This document shows, one piece after another, positions 9,730-17,036 of a DNA stretch of 64,000 nt. The DNA is taken from contig NZ_JAAVUQ010000044.1 of assembly GCF_018449515.1 (NCBI RefSeq), positions 1 through 64,000 of the forward strand. The letters are read 5' to 3'. This DNA is from Caballeronia sp. dw_19 (GTDB lineage Bacteria; Pseudomonadota; Gammaproteobacteria; Burkholderiales; Burkholderiaceae). The first letter of the stretch is position 1. Each line of letters starts with the position of its first letter. The translations under genes were made by a program, and so were the position numbers. The notes under the pieces were generated by a model that ran no database searches, had not been told where the DNA came from, and saw nothing but the letters and a program-made list of their open reading frames with translations.

Positions 9730-10129
9730 GAGGGGTCGCTCGCGCCGGTGGACCGCAAGGTGGGTTTGCTGGCGCGGATTGGTCGTTAGGTTTTGGGGGT
9801 GGTCGGGGTTGATGCTGGGTTGATCGGTTCTGGGGTTAGTGGTCGGGGTTTATGCCGGGTTGGTGCTTTCGGCCGTGGTGGTCTGCGTGACTCGGATTTT
9901 CTCTTTATCATTGTTAGCCACTGTGCGTGGCGGCACGTCATTTCTTTGTCCAAAGCGACAAAGAAACGAAGCAAAGAAAACGCTTTTAAACCACGCTACC
10001 CTAAGTGTCCACAGCGTGCAGTTTTGATTCATGGGTGCCCCAAAAGCACGGTGCTCGCCAGAGCCACCGATGTTTGAACCCCTCCTTCTCGCGAATCCTG
10101 ACATGAACACGCTTCGCCACCAGTGCTCT
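9727..10129 (+). repeat. Left arm of the long inverted repeat
   Basis: This stretch is closely similar to the reverse complement of about 10448-10872. Similarity starts at the last codons of purL (GTAGGG) and runs through the GCTCGCGCCGGTGGACC block, the 40-bp degenerate tandem region, the block ending AAAGCGACAAAGAAACGAAG and the block AAAAGCACGGTGCTCGCCAG, and fades near the CACCAGTG motif at about 10118-10125. Arms differ by scattered substitutions and small indels. Confidence 0.85.
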
Positions 10130-10447
10130 CGGGCAAGCATATTTGCCAAGCGACTCGCACGGCCTCACGCGTACTCGTAACGTCGTGCTTTCATATGAAA
10201 ACGCGTTACCGTCCGTGCTCTCGAGCACGATTTGCCCAGGAACCAGCCCGGACTAACGCGTATTTGCTTCTGCGGTTCTTCGTGGGTCAACTACTCGACC
10301 TGAGGCGTCATTTTTATGACTCACTGCCTCACGCATCCAAGACCCCGGGGCTTTTGGTGAATTGGTGATGTGGTTCGGTGTCCATACCTATTTGGAGGTA
10401 GGTTGTCCGCGGATAGCGCGGGGTGCTCCTTGGGCAGGTTCAATCAC
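10130..10447. other. Loop of the long inverted repeat
   Basis: About 318 bp separate the two arms. A plus-strand frame of 81 codons crosses it (10123-10368), but it has no ribosome-binding site or recognised domain and begins inside the arm. No transposase or RNA gene was recognised. I see nothing else in it. Confidence 0.5.
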
Positions 10448-10872
10448 TGGTGGCGAAGCGTGTGGGTATCGGTGTTCGGAGAAGGAGGGGTTCACACATC
10501 CGTCGCTCTGGCGAGCACCGTGCTTTTGGGGCACCCATGAATGGAAACTGCACGCTGTGGACACTTAGGGTAGAGCGGTTAAAGCGTTTTCTTTGCTTCG
10601 TTTCTTTGTCGCTTTGGACAAAGAAATGACGTGCCGCCACGCACAGTGGCTAATAGTGATAAAGAGAAAATCCGACTCTCGCAGACCACTAAGGCCGAAA
10701 GCAGCAACCCGGCATAGACCCCGACCGCTAGCCCCAGAACAGACCAACCCGGCATAAACCCCGACCACTAACCCCAGAACCGACCAACCCACCATCAACC
10801 CCGACCAAACCCTAACGACCAACCCGCGCCAGCAAACCCACCCCTCCGGTCCACCGGCGCGAGCACCCCCTA
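10448..10872 (-). repeat. Right arm of the long inverted repeat
   Basis: Reverse complement of the left arm at 9727-10129, with slightly more copies of a 40-bp internal tandem unit. It ends at the stop codon of the parvulin gene (TAG on the minus strand, 10870-10872), so the two arms fill the whole space between the convergent stops. The same sequence occurs again at 1-98. Confidence 0.85.
10706..10820 (+). repeat. 40-bp degenerate tandem repeat inside the right arm
   Basis: Three head-to-tail units are visible: 10706-10745, 10746-10785 (both 40 bp, near-identical) and a 35-bp diverged unit at 10786-10820. Each begins AACCC and contains ACCCCGACC. A fourth partial start, AACCCGCGCC, follows at 10821. 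Confidence 0.8.
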
Positions 10873-11655
10873 CTTGATTACAGCCTTCTTCTGCAAACCC
10901 TCTTCAAAAGCCTGCAGCTTTTCCTGCTGAATCTGCTTCGCAATCTGGTCCTTGACCTGCTCCAACGGCGGCGGCGCGACATCGCGAATGTCGTCCAACC
11001 GAATGATGTGCCAGCCGAATTGCGTCTTCACCGGCTCATCGGTCATCTCGCCCTTCTTCAACTTCTCAGCCGCCGCGCCAAACTCCGGCACATACGCCTG
11101 CGGGCTTGACCAGTCCAGATCGCCGCCATTCTTGCCCGATCCCGGATCCTTCGAATACTGCTTCGCCAGATCTTCAAAACTCGCGCCAGCCTTGATCTTC
11201 GCAATCAAGTCCTTAGCCTGAGCTTCGTTGTCGACGAGAATATGGTGCAGGTGATATTCCTTGCCGCCGCCAACCTGCTTGACCATGTCGTCATACCGAG
11301 CCTTGATCTCGGCATCGGTCGGCGGATTGTTCTTCACGAAATCTTCAATCAACGCACGCAAGACCACCGTCTGCTGAGCAACGGCAATCTGCGCCTTCAC
11401 GTCGGGACGCGTGGCAATACCGCGTCGCATCGCTTCCTGCATCAAGATCTCGCGATTCACCAGCTCTTGACGCACGGCCGCCTGCAATTGCGGCGTGTCC
11501 TGCTGACCCTGCTGAACGAGTTGCGCGACCAGCGCATCGACACGGGATTTCGGAATCGGCGTGCCGTTCACCACGGCAATGTTCTGAGCAAACACGGGCG
11601 CCGCCGCGAACGCGGCCAGCAACACCCAGATACGGGGATTTTTTAAAATCATCAA
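10870..11655 (-). CDS. Periplasmic parvulin-type peptidyl-prolyl isomerase
   Basis: 261 aa (MILKN at 11652 is an equally likely start). A signal peptide is evident: basic N-terminus, hydrophobic WVLLAAFAAAP and a likely VFA|Q cleavage. A SurA-like N-terminal helical region is followed by a PpiC rotamase domain at about residues 130-225, with YHLHHILV, GGDLDW and FGWHIIRLDD motifs. It should fold exported proteins in the periplasm. The preferred substrate is unknown. It follows bolA on the same strand after a 105-bp gap, an arrangement I recognise from Burkholderia relatives. Confidence 0.92.
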   Translation of the reverse strand: MMILKNPRIWVLLAAFAAAPVFAQNIAVVNGTPIPKSRVDALVAQLVQQGQQDTPQLQAAVRQELVNREILMQEAMRRGIATRPDVKAQIAVAQQTVVLRALIEDFVKNNPPTDAEIKARYDDMVKQVGGGKEYHLHHILVDNEAQAKDLIAKIKAGASFEDLAKQYSKDPGSGKNGGDLDWSSPQAYVPEFGAAAEKLKKGEMTDEPVKTQFGWHIIRLDDIRDVAPPPLEQVKDQIAKQIQQEKLQAFEEGLQKKAVIK

Positions 11656-11760
11656 TAGTTCCTGATCAGAACGAGGGCTGGGAATCTTGGCTGAAATCTG
11701 TTGACTGAAAGCAAAACTGAACTGAAGGACAGTTCTAAAGGACAGTTAAGTTACTAGGGG

Positions 11761-12084
11761 TCACTCGAACTGGTCTGCAAACTCTTCGGGTGTAAAAGCC
11801 TTGATGGCAAGCGCATGAATACCCTGCCGCAGCTCGTCGGCCAGCGCATCATACACCAGCCGGTGCCGCGCCACGCGTGGCTTCCCGGCGAATCGGGCCG
11901 CCACGATGGTAACCGTATAGTGACTCCCCGCCGAGGCTCCGACATGGCCCGCATGCGCGGCGCTGTCATCGTCTATATGCACCGACGAAGCCTCAAGCGC
12001 CGCATTAAGCCGCGCTTCGAGATAAGTGATCTTGCCTTCGGCCGACGCATTGACGAAGTTCTCGATAAAACCGGGGTCGCTCAT
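11761..12084 (-). CDS. bolA: BolA family protein
   Basis: 107 aa from the ATG at 12084. The longer in-frame extension to 12276 merely overlaps yciB. The start ATG overlaps the yciB stop in ATGA, a sign of translational coupling. The class II KH-like BolA fold is recognisable by HYTVTIVAARFAGKPRVARHR and YDAL. BolA proteins partner with monothiol glutaredoxins in iron-sulfur handling and influence stress morphology. The sequence HRLVYDAL carries the conserved histidine of the family. Regulation is presumably with yciB. Confidence 0.9.
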   Translation of the reverse strand: MSDPGFIENFVNASAEGKITYLEARLNAALEASSVHIDDDSAAHAGHVGASAGSHYTVTIVAARFAGKPRVARHRLVYDALADELRQGIHALAIKAFTPEEFADQFE

Positions 12085-12620
12085 TTCCCTTCGTCCTCTT
12101 TCATATACTTCGCGAGCCACAAACTCTGAGCCACGATAAACACCAGCAAACACCCGGTCGCGCCGAACAGCTTGAAGTTGACCCATTGATCGGTGGTGTA
12201 GTTGAACGCCACGAACAGATTGACCACGCCGAGAATCGCGAAAAACACGGCCCAGGCAAGGTTCAACTGACCCCACACACGATGCGGCAAAACAATCTGC
12301 TTGCCCATCATTGCTTCAATGAGATTCTTCCCGAAAGCGAGCTGCGACACGATCAGCGCGCCGGCAAAAAGCCAGTAAAGCGCGGTGGGTTTCCACTTGA
12401 TGAACGTATCGTTGTGCAGCACGAGCGTCGCGCCGCCGAATACGACCACCACACCCAGGCTCACCCACAGCATGGGATCGACCTTGCGATGCCGGAACGC
12501 GACCCACGCAATTTGCACAAGCGTGGCGACAATTGCTACAGCGGTGGCGGTGTAGATGCCCCAGATCTTGAATGCGACGAAGAAGAGGAGGATCGGAAAT
12601 AGATCGAACAGAAATTTCAT
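12081..12620 (-). CDS. yciB: Septation/inner-membrane protein YciB
   Basis: 179 aa, typical length for YciB (also annotated IspZ/intracellular septation protein A). MKFLFDLFPILLFF at the N-terminus is diagnostic. Five or so hydrophobic segments follow, indicating an inner-membrane protein. The family is linked to cell-envelope elongation and septation. It overlaps the downstream bolA by 4 bp. A 233-bp gap separates it from msrB, also on the minus strand. Confidence 0.93.
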   Translation of the reverse strand: MKFLFDLFPILLFFVAFKIWGIYTATAVAIVATLVQIAWVAFRHRKVDPMLWVSLGVVVVFGGATLVLHNDTFIKWKPTALYWLFAGALIVSQLAFGKNLIEAMMGKQIVLPHRVWGQLNLAWAVFFAILGVVNLFVAFNYTTDQWVNFKLFGATGCLLVFIVAQSLWLAKYMKEDEGK

Positions 12621-12853
12621 GTCGTAGGGACGTGGAGGGCATCAATTTGAAAGCGCGCACGCGCCGCGCGTCACCGGTTCGCTACCGGCACAGCACGACG
12701 CCTGGCGAGTGAATAGCCGCAGTCAGCCGCATTTGGCCTTATCTGGCCTCAATCATCTGGCTGTAAGTCAGCCGTGTTTGAAAACGCGCGGCGAGGGTGC
12801 TCGCCGCGGCAACATCGACTCGCAGACTCACTGGCCAGCATCGCCCGACGCGC

Positions 12854-13285
12854 TTACTTGGGTTCGAATTGTAGCGCAGCCGAGTTGATGCAGTAGCGCA
12901 AGCCCGTCGGCGCGGGACCGTCTTCGAAGACGTGGCCCAAATGCGCGCCGCAGTTCTTGCATTGCACTTCAATGCGCAGCATGCCGTGCGCACGATCGGT
13001 CTTTTCGTTGATGACTTCGCCGTTGATCGGCTTGAAATAGCTCGGCCAGCCGCAACCGGCATCGAATTTCGTATCCGACTCGAACAGCGGCGTGCCGCAG
13101 CATACGCAGTCATACACACCGCGCTCCGTGTGATCCCAGTATTCGCCGGTAAACGGGCGTTCGGTGGCGGCGTGGCGCGTCACCTGGTACTGGATATCGG
13201 TCAATTCCTTTCGATACGCGGCGTCGTCCTTCTGCAGCGGAGCAACGGGGTCAACAGGGTCTTTCGTGAGATCGTCTCGGTTCAT
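12854..13285 (-). CDS. msrB: Peptide-methionine (R)-S-oxide reductase
   Basis: 143 aa. MsrB reduces the R epimer of methionine sulfoxide in proteins using thioredoxin. Zinc-binding pairs Cys60/Cys63 and Cys109/Cys112 are visible; the catalytic cysteine is Cys132 in RYCINS, and Cys78 lies in the GCGWPSY motif. The fold has no MsrA fusion. It is on the same strand as yciB and bolA but separated by 233 bp. The predicted protein has no signal peptide, so it is cytoplasmic. Confidence 0.97.
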   Translation of the reverse strand: MNRDDLTKDPVDPVAPLQKDDAAYRKELTDIQYQVTRHAATERPFTGEYWDHTERGVYDCVCCGTPLFESDTKFDAGCGWPSYFKPINGEVINEKTDRAHGMLRIEVQCKNCGAHLGHVFEDGPAPTGLRYCINSAALQFEPK

Positions 13286-13371
13286 GGTTCTCTATCTCCA
13301 GATCTTTAGCGGCGCCCAACAAGGCGGCTCGTTTGGGCGGCTAGTTTCGGCTCATTCATTTGGGGGCTATT

Positions 13372-14958
13372 TCAGGAAGAGCAACTGACTTCCAGATCAC
13401 TCGCCCAGTCGGGCGGCAGGCCGGCATACGCTTCAAATTCAGGTTGTTCATCGAAGGGATGGCGCAGCACCTGTGCCAACCGTTCAACTTCAGAAAAATC
13501 CTTCTCCTTCGCCAGGCGGATGGCGTTCTCGGCCAGATGATTGCGTAAGACATACTTTGGGTTCGCGGCGTTCATCGCGCTTGCCCGCGCTTCGTCGCTC
13601 CGTGTTTCCTCCGACAAGCGCAACCGGTAGTCGTTCGCCCAGACATCGAAAGCGGCGCGATCGAGGAACAGGTCACGCACGGGCGCGTCGCCAGAAGCGT
13701 CCGCCTTGCGCATTTTGGCCAGGTTTCGAAACGTCAGCGTGAAATCGGCGCGATTGGCGTTCATCACGTCGAACAGGAGGCTGGCAAGTTTATCGTCGCC
13801 TTCGCGAATCTCAGCCAGTCCAAGTTTCGCGCGCATACGGCGCTCGAGCGCGGGCGCAAACCGGTCCTTGAACCCTTCCAGCACGCGCTGCGCGTCTTCG
13901 ATCACTTTGTGGTTGCGAGTGTCGTTGTCATATTGCTGACCGAACAGCGGCACCAGCGCTTGCGCAAGGCAAAACAGATTCCAGTAGCCAATCTGCGGCT
14001 GCATTTTATAAGCGTACCGACCCTGCGAATCCGAGTGATTGCAGATGTGATTCGCGTTGAATCCATCGATAAAGCCAAACGGGCCGTAATCGATCGTCAG
14101 CCCAAGAATCGACATGTTGTCCGTGTTCATCACGCCATGGCAAAACCCGACGGCTTGCCAATCCGCCATCAAGTCAGCGGTGCGGTGCGTGATTTCCTGC
14201 AGGAGCGCCAGAGCGGGATCGTCGGCTTCGCGGCACTGCGGATAGAACCGGTCGATCACGTGATCGGTGAGCTTTTTCAGTTCATCGAGCCGATCGTTCG
14301 TGTAGAAGTGCTCGAGGTGGCCAAAACGCACGAAACTCGGCGCGACCCGCGTCACAACGGCGGCCGTTTCCATTGTTTCGCGTCGCACCGGCTGGTCCGA
14401 TCCGATGACGCACAGCGCCCGCGTGGTCGGAATGCCGAGATGGTGCATGGCTTCGGAGCACAAATATTCGCGTATCGATGACCGCAGTACCGCCCGTCCG
14501 TCGCCCATCCGTGAATACGGCGTACGCCCCGCGCCTTTTAGCTGCAACTCGAAACGCTTGCCATTGTGTTCAATCTCGCCCAGGCCGATCGCGCGGCCAT
14601 CGCCAAGCTGGCCGGCCCACACGCCGAACTGGTGCCCCGAATACACCGATGCATACGGCAACTTCTCCGCCGGCCATTCCCGCGTGGGATTGCCCGCTAA
14701 AAGCGCTGCAAACGGCTCGGCGAACGCGGGATCTTGCGCGTCGGCGGCGTTGAAACCGAGTTGCGCGGCGGTATCGGCGGAAATGCCCACCAGATAAGGG
14801 TCCGGCAACGGCGCAGCGGGCAGGCGGGTGAGAAAGGCGGAGCCGAGTGAAACGAACGCATCCGGCCTATCGGTTTCGATCGATGCAAGCAGTGAATCCA
14901 CGGGAGCAAGGCTTGCGGGTTCGGCAACTGCCGCGGTGCTGCTTGGGGAAAACGACAT
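13372..14958 (-). CDS. selO: Protein adenylyltransferase SelO (YdiU)
   Basis: 528 aa from the ATG at 14958, preceded by GAGGTG with a 6-base spacing; the open frame reaches 15036 but the extra 26 residues are not family-like. SelO proteins are pseudokinases that transfer AMP to protein side chains under redox stress. Typical motifs are seen: YSGHQFGVWAGQLGDGRA, GAGRTPYSRMGDGRAVLRS, and NTDNMS with DYGPFGFID. The C-terminus ends ...SCSS, so the penultimate position holds a cysteine as in bacterial members. It is divergent from the acyl-CoA ligase. Confidence 0.95.
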   Translation of the reverse strand: MSFSPSSTAAVAEPASLAPVDSLLASIETDRPDAFVSLGSAFLTRLPAAPLPDPYLVGISADTAAQLGFNAADAQDPAFAEPFAALLAGNPTREWPAEKLPYASVYSGHQFGVWAGQLGDGRAIGLGEIEHNGKRFELQLKGAGRTPYSRMGDGRAVLRSSIREYLCSEAMHHLGIPTTRALCVIGSDQPVRRETMETAAVVTRVAPSFVRFGHLEHFYTNDRLDELKKLTDHVIDRFYPQCREADDPALALLQEITHRTADLMADWQAVGFCHGVMNTDNMSILGLTIDYGPFGFIDGFNANHICNHSDSQGRYAYKMQPQIGYWNLFCLAQALVPLFGQQYDNDTRNHKVIEDAQRVLEGFKDRFAPALERRMRAKLGLAEIREGDDKLASLLFDVMNANRADFTLTFRNLAKMRKADASGDAPVRDLFLDRAAFDVWANDYRLRLSEETRSDEARASAMNAANPKYVLRNHLAENAIRLAKEKDFSEVERLAQVLRHPFDEQPEFEAYAGLPPDWASDLEVSCSS

Positions 14959-15037
14959 ATTGAGCACCTCATGATTAACCGATATTGTAAATCCGCGCTC
15001 GCGCCGCTGCACAAGCCCGCGCCGGGCCGCTCTCACA

Positions 15038-15066
15038 TTGGCTGCGACACCAAATTAAGGTATTAG
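15038..15066 (+). promoter_or_regulatory. Probable sigma70 promoter of the acyl-CoA ligase gene
   Basis: TTGGCT (15038-15043), a 17-bp spacer and TATTAG (15061-15066) lie about 60 bp upstream of the ATG at 15125, in the divergent selO/ligase spacer. This is a sequence match only. Confidence 0.45.
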
Positions 15067-15124
15067 TCCAGGTAGTAGATCAGGCATCAAAAACCGTGCA
15101 TCCGGACTTGTGAGGAACTCGCCC

Positions 15125-16783
15125 ATGACGTCGCCGCTTTTCGGCCAGATGATGGATGTACCGCTGCTCGCTTCATCGTTGTTATCCCACGCTGCACGCC
15201 ATTTCGGCGATACCGAGATTGTCTCGCGCCGCATTGAAGGCGACATTCATCGCTACACCTGGCGCGATTGCGAAAAACGCGCGAAAGAACTGTCGCAGGC
15301 GCTGATCGGGCTGGGTGTGCAACCGGGCGAACGCGTTGGCACATTGGCGTGGAACGGATATCGCCATCTGGAATGTTATTACGGCGTGACCGGCATGGGC
15401 GCCGTCTGTCACACCATCAACCCGCGGCTTTTCCCCGATCAGGTGGCGTTCATCGTCAATCACGCCGACGACGAATACGTCGCGTTCGACATGACGTTCG
15501 CCACGCTCGTCGACATCATCGCGCCGCAGTGCCCGAACGTGAAGGGCTGGATTGCGCTCGGCGACGAGACCTGCATCAGCACCCATCTCGCCGATATGGC
15601 CACGCCCGCGCTCAGCTATGAAACGCTGATCGGCAAATGCGATGGCGACTACGCGTGGCCAGTCCTCGACGAACGCTCGGCATCGTTTCTTTGCTACACA
15701 TCGGGCACGACCGGCAATCCGAAGGGCGCGCTTTACACGCATCGATCGACGGTGTTGCATGCGTTTGCGGCGTCGCTGCCTGACGCCATGGGCTGTTCCG
15801 CCCGCGATGCAATCCTGCCCGTTGTGCCCATGTTCCACGTCAACGCGTGGGGCATTCCGCACGCCGCGCCGCTGGTCGGCGCAAAGCTCGTGCTGCCCGG
15901 CAATTATCTCGATGGCAAAGCGCTCTACGAACTCATGGAAGCCGAAGGCGTGACGTTTTCGGCAGGCGTACCGACGGTCTGGCTCGGCTTGTTGAACTAC
16001 ATGAAGCAGGCTGGCGTGCGCTTCAATACGCTCAAACGCACGGTGATTGGCGGCTCGGCCTGTCCGCCGGCCATGCTGCGCAGCTTCGAGGACGACTATG
16101 GCGTGGAGGTGATTCACGCGTGGGGCATGACGGAGATGTCGCCGCTCGGCACGCTTGCCAAGCTCACCTGGAAGCAGCAGCAACGCTCGCCGGACGAGCA
16201 GCGGCATCTGCGCGAAAAGCAGGGTCACGTGATGTTTGGCGTGGACATGAAAGTTGTCGGCGATGACGGCCAGGAACTCCCTTGGGACGGCACGTCGTTC
16301 GGCGATCTGCATGTGCGCGGGCCATGGGTAATCGACCGGTATTTCCGCAAGGAGGTTTCGCCGCTGATCGACGGCTGGTTTCCGACCGGCGATGTCGCGA
16401 CTATCGACGCCGATGGTTTCATGCACATCACCGATCGCAGCAAGGACGTGATCAAGTCGGGCGGCGAATGGATCAGTTCGATCGACCTGGAGAACGTGAT
16501 GATGTCGCATCCGCAGGTGGCGGAAGCGGCGTGTATTGCGTGCTCACATCCGAAGTGGACGGAGCGGCCGCTGGTGGTGGTCGTGCTGCGTCCGGGCGCA
16601 ACCGTCACGCGGGAGGAACTGCTCGCGTTCTACGACGGCAAGGTGGCGAAGTGGTGGAAACCGGACGATGTTGTTTTCGCCGATGAACTCCCGCATACGG
16701 CTACGGGAAAGCTGCAGAAGCTTCGGCTAAGAGAGTTGTATAGGGAGCATGTGCTGCCGACGGTTGATGAAAAAGTGGTTTGA
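15125..16783 (+). CDS. Acyl-CoA synthetase (long-chain / methylthiopropionate CoA ligase type)
   Basis: 552 aa from the ATG at 15125, which has GAGGAACT eight bases upstream; an in-frame start at 15110 is less well placed. ANL superfamily: the AMP-binding P-loop-like motif YTSGTTGNPKG is near residue 190, the A5-type motif HAWGMTEMSP near 330 and the hinge region SGGEWIS with the C-terminal catalytic lysine in TATGKLQK. It activates a carboxylic acid to the acyl-CoA. Homologues are labelled fatty-acid or 3-methylmercaptopropionyl-CoA ligase (DmdB-like); chain-length preference cannot be told from sequence. It opens the lipid-degradation block. Confidence 0.9.
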   Translation: MTSPLFGQMMDVPLLASSLLSHAARHFGDTEIVSRRIEGDIHRYTWRDCEKRAKELSQALIGLGVQPGERVGTLAWNGYRHLECYYGVTGMGAVCHTINPRLFPDQVAFIVNHADDEYVAFDMTFATLVDIIAPQCPNVKGWIALGDETCISTHLADMATPALSYETLIGKCDGDYAWPVLDERSASFLCYTSGTTGNPKGALYTHRSTVLHAFAASLPDAMGCSARDAILPVVPMFHVNAWGIPHAAPLVGAKLVLPGNYLDGKALYELMEAEGVTFSAGVPTVWLGLLNYMKQAGVRFNTLKRTVIGGSACPPAMLRSFEDDYGVEVIHAWGMTEMSPLGTLAKLTWKQQQRSPDEQRHLREKQGHVMFGVDMKVVGDDGQELPWDGTSFGDLHVRGPWVIDRYFRKEVSPLIDGWFPTGDVATIDADGFMHITDRSKDVIKSGGEWISSIDLENVMMSHPQVAEAACIACSHPKWTERPLVVVVLRPGATVTREELLAFYDGKVAKWWKPDDVVFADELPHTATGKLQKLRLRELYREHVLPTVDEKVV

Positions 16784-16823
16784 GTTTTTGTCTGAATCTT
16801 AGTTTCCGGGCTTTTTCGCTTTA

Positions 16824-16854
16824 CCGGGCTGCCGGCGCGCAGCCCGGTTTTCTT
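16824..16854 (+). terminator. Rho-independent terminator after the acyl-CoA ligase gene
   Basis: Nine-base-pair stem CCGGGCTGC/GCAGCCCGG (16824-16832, 16839-16847), a six-base loop, then TTTTCTT. It lies 41 bp after the ligase stop and before the promoter of the bifunctional gene, so the two are separate transcription units. Confidence 0.85.
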
Positions 16855-16907
16855 CGCTCGACCCTTCGAAGCTCTTCGAAGTTTATCTCCATCCCAAAAT
16901 AACGAAA

Positions 16908-16936
16908 TTGAACGAGCGTTCTTTTTTGTGTATTCT
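16908..16936 (+). promoter_or_regulatory. Promoter with overlapping palindromic operator, fadB-type gene
   Basis: TTGAAC (16908-16913), a 17-bp spacer and TATTCT (16931-16936) form a good sigma70 promoter. The palindrome GAACG-AG-CGTTC (16910-16921) covers the -35 box and start of the spacer, the classic place for a repressor. Fatty-acid-degradation genes in betaproteobacteria are often controlled by TetR-type repressors; which one acts here is unknown. Confidence 0.6.
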
Positions 16937-17036
16937 TCTCGGGGTAACTCACAATCCCAGCGACACGGTAATCAGCGCTTTCCGGGAGTTTCCCGGAGAA
17001 TCTGACTATCGGCAGGCATCGAATGGAGGTAGACAA

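Noticed and set aside
10123..10368. 81-codon frame in the loop of the inverted repeat
   Set aside because: No ribosome-binding site, starts inside the arm, no recognised domain.
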